Source of the DNA: Polaromonas sp.
Lineage (GTDB): Bacteria > Pseudomonadota > Gammaproteobacteria > Burkholderiales > Burkholderiaceae_C
Length of the DNA: 64,000 nt
Direction of reading: 5' to 3'
NCBI GenBank assembly: GCA_030654695.1
Contig: JAURWY010000029.1
Coordinates: forward strand, 1 to 64,000
Position 1 is the stretch's first letter; each line of letters opens with the position of its first letter. The notes below the pieces were generated by a model, which worked only from the letters and a program-made list of their open reading frames with translations, was not told the origin of the DNA and did no database searches. Of this stretch, positions 59,429 to 64,000 are shown piece by piece. The position numbers and the translations under genes were made by a program.

Positions 59429-61639
59429 TCAGAGAAGAGCCAGTTCGCGCCGCACATCGTCCACAGACAGAATTTCCGACATCACCACCGGGGCGCGGCC
59501 GGCCTTGTAAATCACATACACCGGCACGCCGGAGCGGCCGAGTTCTTTCAGTGCTGCGGTCACTGCGGGGTCGCGGCGGGTCCAGTCAGCGTGCAGCAGC
59601 GCCACATGTTTGGCGTCCATGTCGGCCAGCACGTCGCTGTTGCTCAGCGTGGTTTTCTTGTTGTACTGGCAGGTCACGCACCAAGCGGCGGTGAAGTCGA
59701 CGAACACGCTGCGGCCTTCACCCGTGAGTTGTTCGACGCGGCCAGGCGCCCACGGCTGCCAGCGCTCGGTCGCCGAGACGGCAGAGGTGCCGGTTGGTCC
59801 AAACTCCATGAGCTTGACAACGCTGGGGCCTGCAGTTGACAACGCGAGTGCCGCCGTCAAGAGCGACAAGCTGACCGCCACCACGCGAACCTTGCCGGTC
59901 AGCGTGAAGGTCCAAATTACCAGTGCCATCAGCACCAGCAGGCCGAGCAAGGTGCCGGCGCCGTCGATGCCGCTTTGCTGCCCCAAAATCCACACCAACC
60001 AAGCCACGGTGGCAAACATCGGGAAGGCCATGAAGGTCTTGAAGGTGACCATCCACGGGCCGGGCCTTGGCATGGCCCGCGCCACCGCTGGCACCAGACT
60101 GGCCACTAAATAAGGCAGCGCCATGCCCACGCCAATCGCACCAAAGATGGCCAAGGCTTGCAACGCCGGCAGACCCACCGCCAAGCCCAGCGAGGCACCC
60201 ATGAACGGTGCCGTGCAGGGCGACGCGACGGCGGTGGCCAACACGCCCGACAAGAATGAATTGACGGTGGTGTTTTTGGATTGCAGGCTGGCCAAGCGGC
60301 TGGGCAGCAATTGACCAAATTCAAACAGCCCAGCCAGATTCAGGCCCAACAAGGTGAACAAGGCCGCCAAGCCGGCCACCACTGCGGGGCTTTGCAATTG
60401 AAAGCCCCAACCGAGTTGTTCTCCCGCCGCGCGCAGGCCCAGCAGCAGACCGCCCAGCGCCAGAAACGACAGCACCACACCGGCCGTGTAAGCAAAGCCG
60501 CTGGCCGTGCGACTGGCTTGGTCTTTGACCTGCATGAAGCCGACCATCTTGATGGCCAGCACCGGGAACACGCAAGGCATGAGGTTGAGGATCAGCCCGC
60601 CGAGCAAAGCGCCCAACAATGCGGCCAGCCAAGTCAAGGCCGGTGCGGATGTGGGTGCCATGGCCGCAGCTGCATTGGCTTTGAGGGCTGCTTCGAGTGC
60701 GGCGGGCACGGCGATGGGGGCAGTGAGACTAGGCCAGTCACCTTTGACCGGCAGTTCAATGCGCCAAGCTGGGTTGGCGGTTCCTTTGCCGTCGGCCAAG
60801 GCCAGAACCACCAGCATACGTTGTGGGCTTTCGCTGCGATGCGTTGCGAGAGGCACTTGCGCCGTCCACAAGCCGTCTTTCCACGTCTGCGCAATCGTTC
60901 CGGCAGGCTCAGTGACGCCGCCCGTCTCGGGATAAAAATCAAGCGACCTGCCTTGCCACGCAGCCGGCAAACCGGCCACAGAGACGCGGATGGCTTTGGC
61001 TTCCCCCGAAACCTCCACTTGACCCGTACCCGCTTCCAAGGCGCGAGGGCTGGCGGCCCAAGCAGCTTCAAAGAGGCGAGCATTGGCAGCGCTGGAGCTG
61101 CGCGCTGGCAAGGTCAGCGTGAACTCACCTTCTTGGGGAATGCACTCGCGCTTGCAAACCAGCCATGACGCGCTGAGTTGGATCGTCAACTGACTGGCGC
61201 TGAAACCCGACGCCACCGTCAGGGGCACGGGCAGCAAGACGGTGTTTTCGTAACCGTAGTTGGCCAAGTTGCCGATGGGGATTTTTTTGGGTGTGGGCCA
61301 AGCGATCTCGCCTGCCGTGATGCCAGCGGGCAGCGTCCACCGCAGCTCAGTCGGTAAGCCAGAGTCGCCGGAGTTCTTCCAATAAGTGTGCCATTCGGGC
61401 TGGTGCGTGATGTTCAGGCCGACCCAGAGCGGCTGGCCCGGTGACACGCCTTGTGGGGCATGGACCATCAATTCGGCCCGTACCTCGCCCGTGCTAACGA
61501 CCGCAGAGGCGTTGCCTAAGTTGCCGCCGGTGCTGAAAAGCGCTGGGGCCGTTTGTGCCGACAGCCCGGCGCTGGCAGCCAAGGCCGCCGTCCACAAGAG
61601 GGGCTTGATGAAGGAGTTCAGCTGAATAAAAAAGCGCAT
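59429..61639 (-). CDS. dsbD: Thiol:disulfide interchange protein (cytoplasmic-to-periplasmic electron transfer)
   Basis: About 736 residues. After a signal peptide the periplasmic N-domain has its Cys pair in LVCKRECIPQ. Eight membrane segments follow with a CxxxxxC-type pair in MPCVFPVLAIK and ASPCTAPFMG. The C-terminal thioredoxin domain carries AWCVTCQYNKK. All three redox modules of DsbD are present. ATG 61639 is preferred over the in-frame start at 61723. Confidence 0.95.
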   Translation of the reverse strand: MRFFIQLNSFIKPLLWTAALAASAGLSAQTAPALFSTGGNLGNASAVVSTGEVRAELMVHAPQGVSPGQPLWVGLNITHQPEWHTYWKNSGDSGLPTELRWTLPAGITAGEIAWPTPKKIPIGNLANYGYENTVLLPVPLTVASGFSASQLTIQLSASWLVCKRECIPQEGEFTLTLPARSSSAANARLFEAAWAASPRALEAGTGQVEVSGEAKAIRVSVAGLPAAWQGRSLDFYPETGGVTEPAGTIAQTWKDGLWTAQVPLATHRSESPQRMLVVLALADGKGTANPAWRIELPVKGDWPSLTAPIAVPAALEAALKANAAAAMAPTSAPALTWLAALLGALLGGLILNLMPCVFPVLAIKMVGFMQVKDQASRTASGFAYTAGVVLSFLALGGLLLGLRAAGEQLGWGFQLQSPAVVAGLAALFTLLGLNLAGLFEFGQLLPSRLASLQSKNTTVNSFLSGVLATAVASPCTAPFMGASLGLAVGLPALQALAIFGAIGVGMALPYLVASLVPAVARAMPRPGPWMVTFKTFMAFPMFATVAWLVWILGQQSGIDGAGTLLGLLVLMALVIWTFTLTGKVRVVAVSLSLLTAALALSTAGPSVVKLMEFGPTGTSAVSATERWQPWAPGRVEQLTGEGRSVFVDFTAAWCVTCQYNKKTTLSNSDVLADMDAKHVALLHADWTRRDPAVTAALKELGRSGVPVYVIYKAGRAPVVMSEILSVDDVRRELALL

Positions 61640-62988
<1,349 letters not shown>

Positions 62989-63025
62989 AACCAACCAAAA
63001 CTAAAACCAAAGGAAAGGGTCTGCT

Positions 63026-63583
63026 TTGCAGGCCCTTTATTCATCTATGCGTTGGCTTAAAAATTTCGAGGAAGGCTTGATCGTCATCCTCATGGCGGCG
63101 ATGACGCTGCTCACCTTTGTGCAGGTGGTGGCGCGTTACGTCTTCAATTACAGCTTTGTCTGGGTAATGGAAGTCACCGGCATCATGTTCGCCTGGCTGA
63201 TTTTTGTCGGCATGTCGTATGGCGTGCGTGTGGGCGCCCACATTGGTGTCGATGCTTTGGTCAAATCCCTAGGCGCACGCGCCGCACGGCAAATGGCCAG
63301 CGCTGCGACGGTCTTGTGTATTTTTTACGCCTTGCTGGTCGCTTATGGTGGCTACCAATATGTTCACAAAATCTACACTGTCGGCATCTTGATGCAAGAC
63401 ATTCCCATTGAGAGCTGGATCCCCCGTGTGGTCTTGCCGCTTGGCTTTTTGCTGCTGGCTTTTCGCTTTGCACAAGTGCTGTGGCGACTGCTCAGTGGCC
63501 AAGACGCCCAATTGCTGGGTGACGAGGCTGAAGATGCTCTCAAGCTCAGAGAAGATGCTTCATTTGACGAGGTGAAAAAATGA
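63026..63583 (+). CDS. dctQ: TRAP transporter small permease
   Basis: About 185 residues with four membrane segments; DctQ type (VVARYVFNYSFVWVMEVTGI). A TTG start at 63026 has AAAGGAAAGGG at good spacing; ATG 63047 is the alternative. The stop overlaps the dctM start as ATGA. Confidence 0.92.
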   Translation: MQALYSSMRWLKNFEEGLIVILMAAMTLLTFVQVVARYVFNYSFVWVMEVTGIMFAWLIFVGMSYGVRVGAHIGVDALVKSLGARAARQMASAATVLCIFYALLVAYGGYQYVHKIYTVGILMQDIPIESWIPRVVLPLGFLLLAFRFAQVLWRLLSGQDAQLLGDEAEDALKLREDASFDEVKK

Positions 63584-64000
63584 CCATCGCTGCCCTTTTC
63601 ATCCTTCTGTTCGTTTTCATGGCGATCGGTATGCCGGTCGCTGTGGCGCTGGGTTTGTCCTCCATCTTGACCATCATGATGTTCGCGCAGGATTCGCTGG
63701 CCTCGCTCACGCTCAAGCTGTTTGAAACCGCCGAGCTCTACACCTTGCTGGCCATTCCGTTCTTTATTTTGGGTGGCTCTTTCATGACCACCGGCGGCGT
63801 GGCGCGGCGCATGATCAGCTTTGCGAATGCCTGTATCGGGCACTTGCGCGGCGGTCTGGGTATGGCGTCGGTGCTGGCATGTATGTTGTTTGCGGCGGTG
63901 TCGGGTTCCTCGCCAGCCACCGTGGTGGCGGTCGGTGCCATCGTGATTGCGGGCATGGTCAAGGCCGGCTACCCGAAGGAATTTGCAGCGGGCGTGATTT
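63580..64000 (+). CDS. dctM: TRAP transporter large permease (3' end outside window)
   Basis: The first 140 residues of a DctM protein. ATG 63580 overlaps the dctQ stop. The translation begins MTIAALFILLFVFMAIGMPV and contains LAIPFFILGGSFMTTGGVAR and LFAAVSGSSPATVVAVGAIV, both typical of DctM. The frame is open to the window end. Confidence 0.95.
   Translation, partial: MTIAALFILLFVFMAIGMPVAVALGLSSILTIMMFAQDSLASLTLKLFETAELYTLLAIPFFILGGSFMTTGGVARRMISFANACIGHLRGGLGMASVLACMLFAAVSGSSPATVVAVGAIVIAGMVKAGYPKEFAAGVI

Overview
The window is chromosomal DNA from a betaproteobacterium, most likely Burkholderiales and close to Comamonadaceae. The main reasons are the rsmB-DUF4390-ntrY-ntrX order, monomeric isocitrate dehydrogenase, several orphan Bug/TctC-type binding proteins, and the close spacing of priA, hemE and dsbD. 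This placement is inferred from gene content and protein style; no search was run.

Layout. (1) 1-11.6 kb is core: the end of rpoC with a strong terminator, a LemA-like gene, a flavocytochrome c sulfide dehydrogenase pair (fccAB), the rsmB-DUF4390-ntrY-ntrX-like operon, and tRNA-Phe. (2) 11.7-42.6 kb is accessory catabolic DNA that begins directly after the tRNA and looks more AT-rich than the core. It has three blocks. Block A (11.7-26.9 kb) holds a CoxM/CoxS/CoxL-type molybdenum hydroxylase, an amidase, a CoxG-like protein, an acyl-CoA ligase, a hotdog thioesterase, an MDR oxidoreductase, a class II aldolase-like protein, a Bug binding protein, an isochorismatase-fold hydrolase, a NodB-type hydrolase and two paralogous XRE regulators. 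Block C (28.4-37.3 kb, all on the minus strand) holds a citrate-synthase-fold lyase, a class III CoA transferase, a TRAP transporter, a truncated amidase, and a three-gene biotin-dependent carboxylase. A complete IS5-type element lies at one side of block C and a 91-bp copy of one end of that element lies at the other. Block B (37.7-42.6 kb) is a second molybdenum hydroxylase operon with its own Bug protein. (3) 42.9-49.5 kb holds more uptake and hydrolase genes: three Bug proteins, an enol-lactonase-like hydrolase, LysR, a dienelactone-hydrolase-like protein and a cupin. (4) 49.6-64 kb is core again: a Rep/UvrD helicase, an AEC transporter, icd, priA, hemE, dsbD and a second TRAP system cut by the window end.

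How the genes may work together. Block C reads as a complete route for an imported carboxylic acid. TRAP uptake would be followed by CoA transfer, then by cleavage to acetyl-CoA plus a 2-oxo acid, and then by ATP- and biotin-dependent carboxylation of that 2-oxo acid. Blocks A and B look like hydroxylation-first catabolism of ring compounds, probably with nitrogen in block A because of the amidase and isochorismatase-fold hydrolase. The substrates cannot be read from the sequence. The strongest candidates for something new are the block C pathway, its IS-end bracketing, and the paired XRE regulators with an unfamiliar C-terminal domain.
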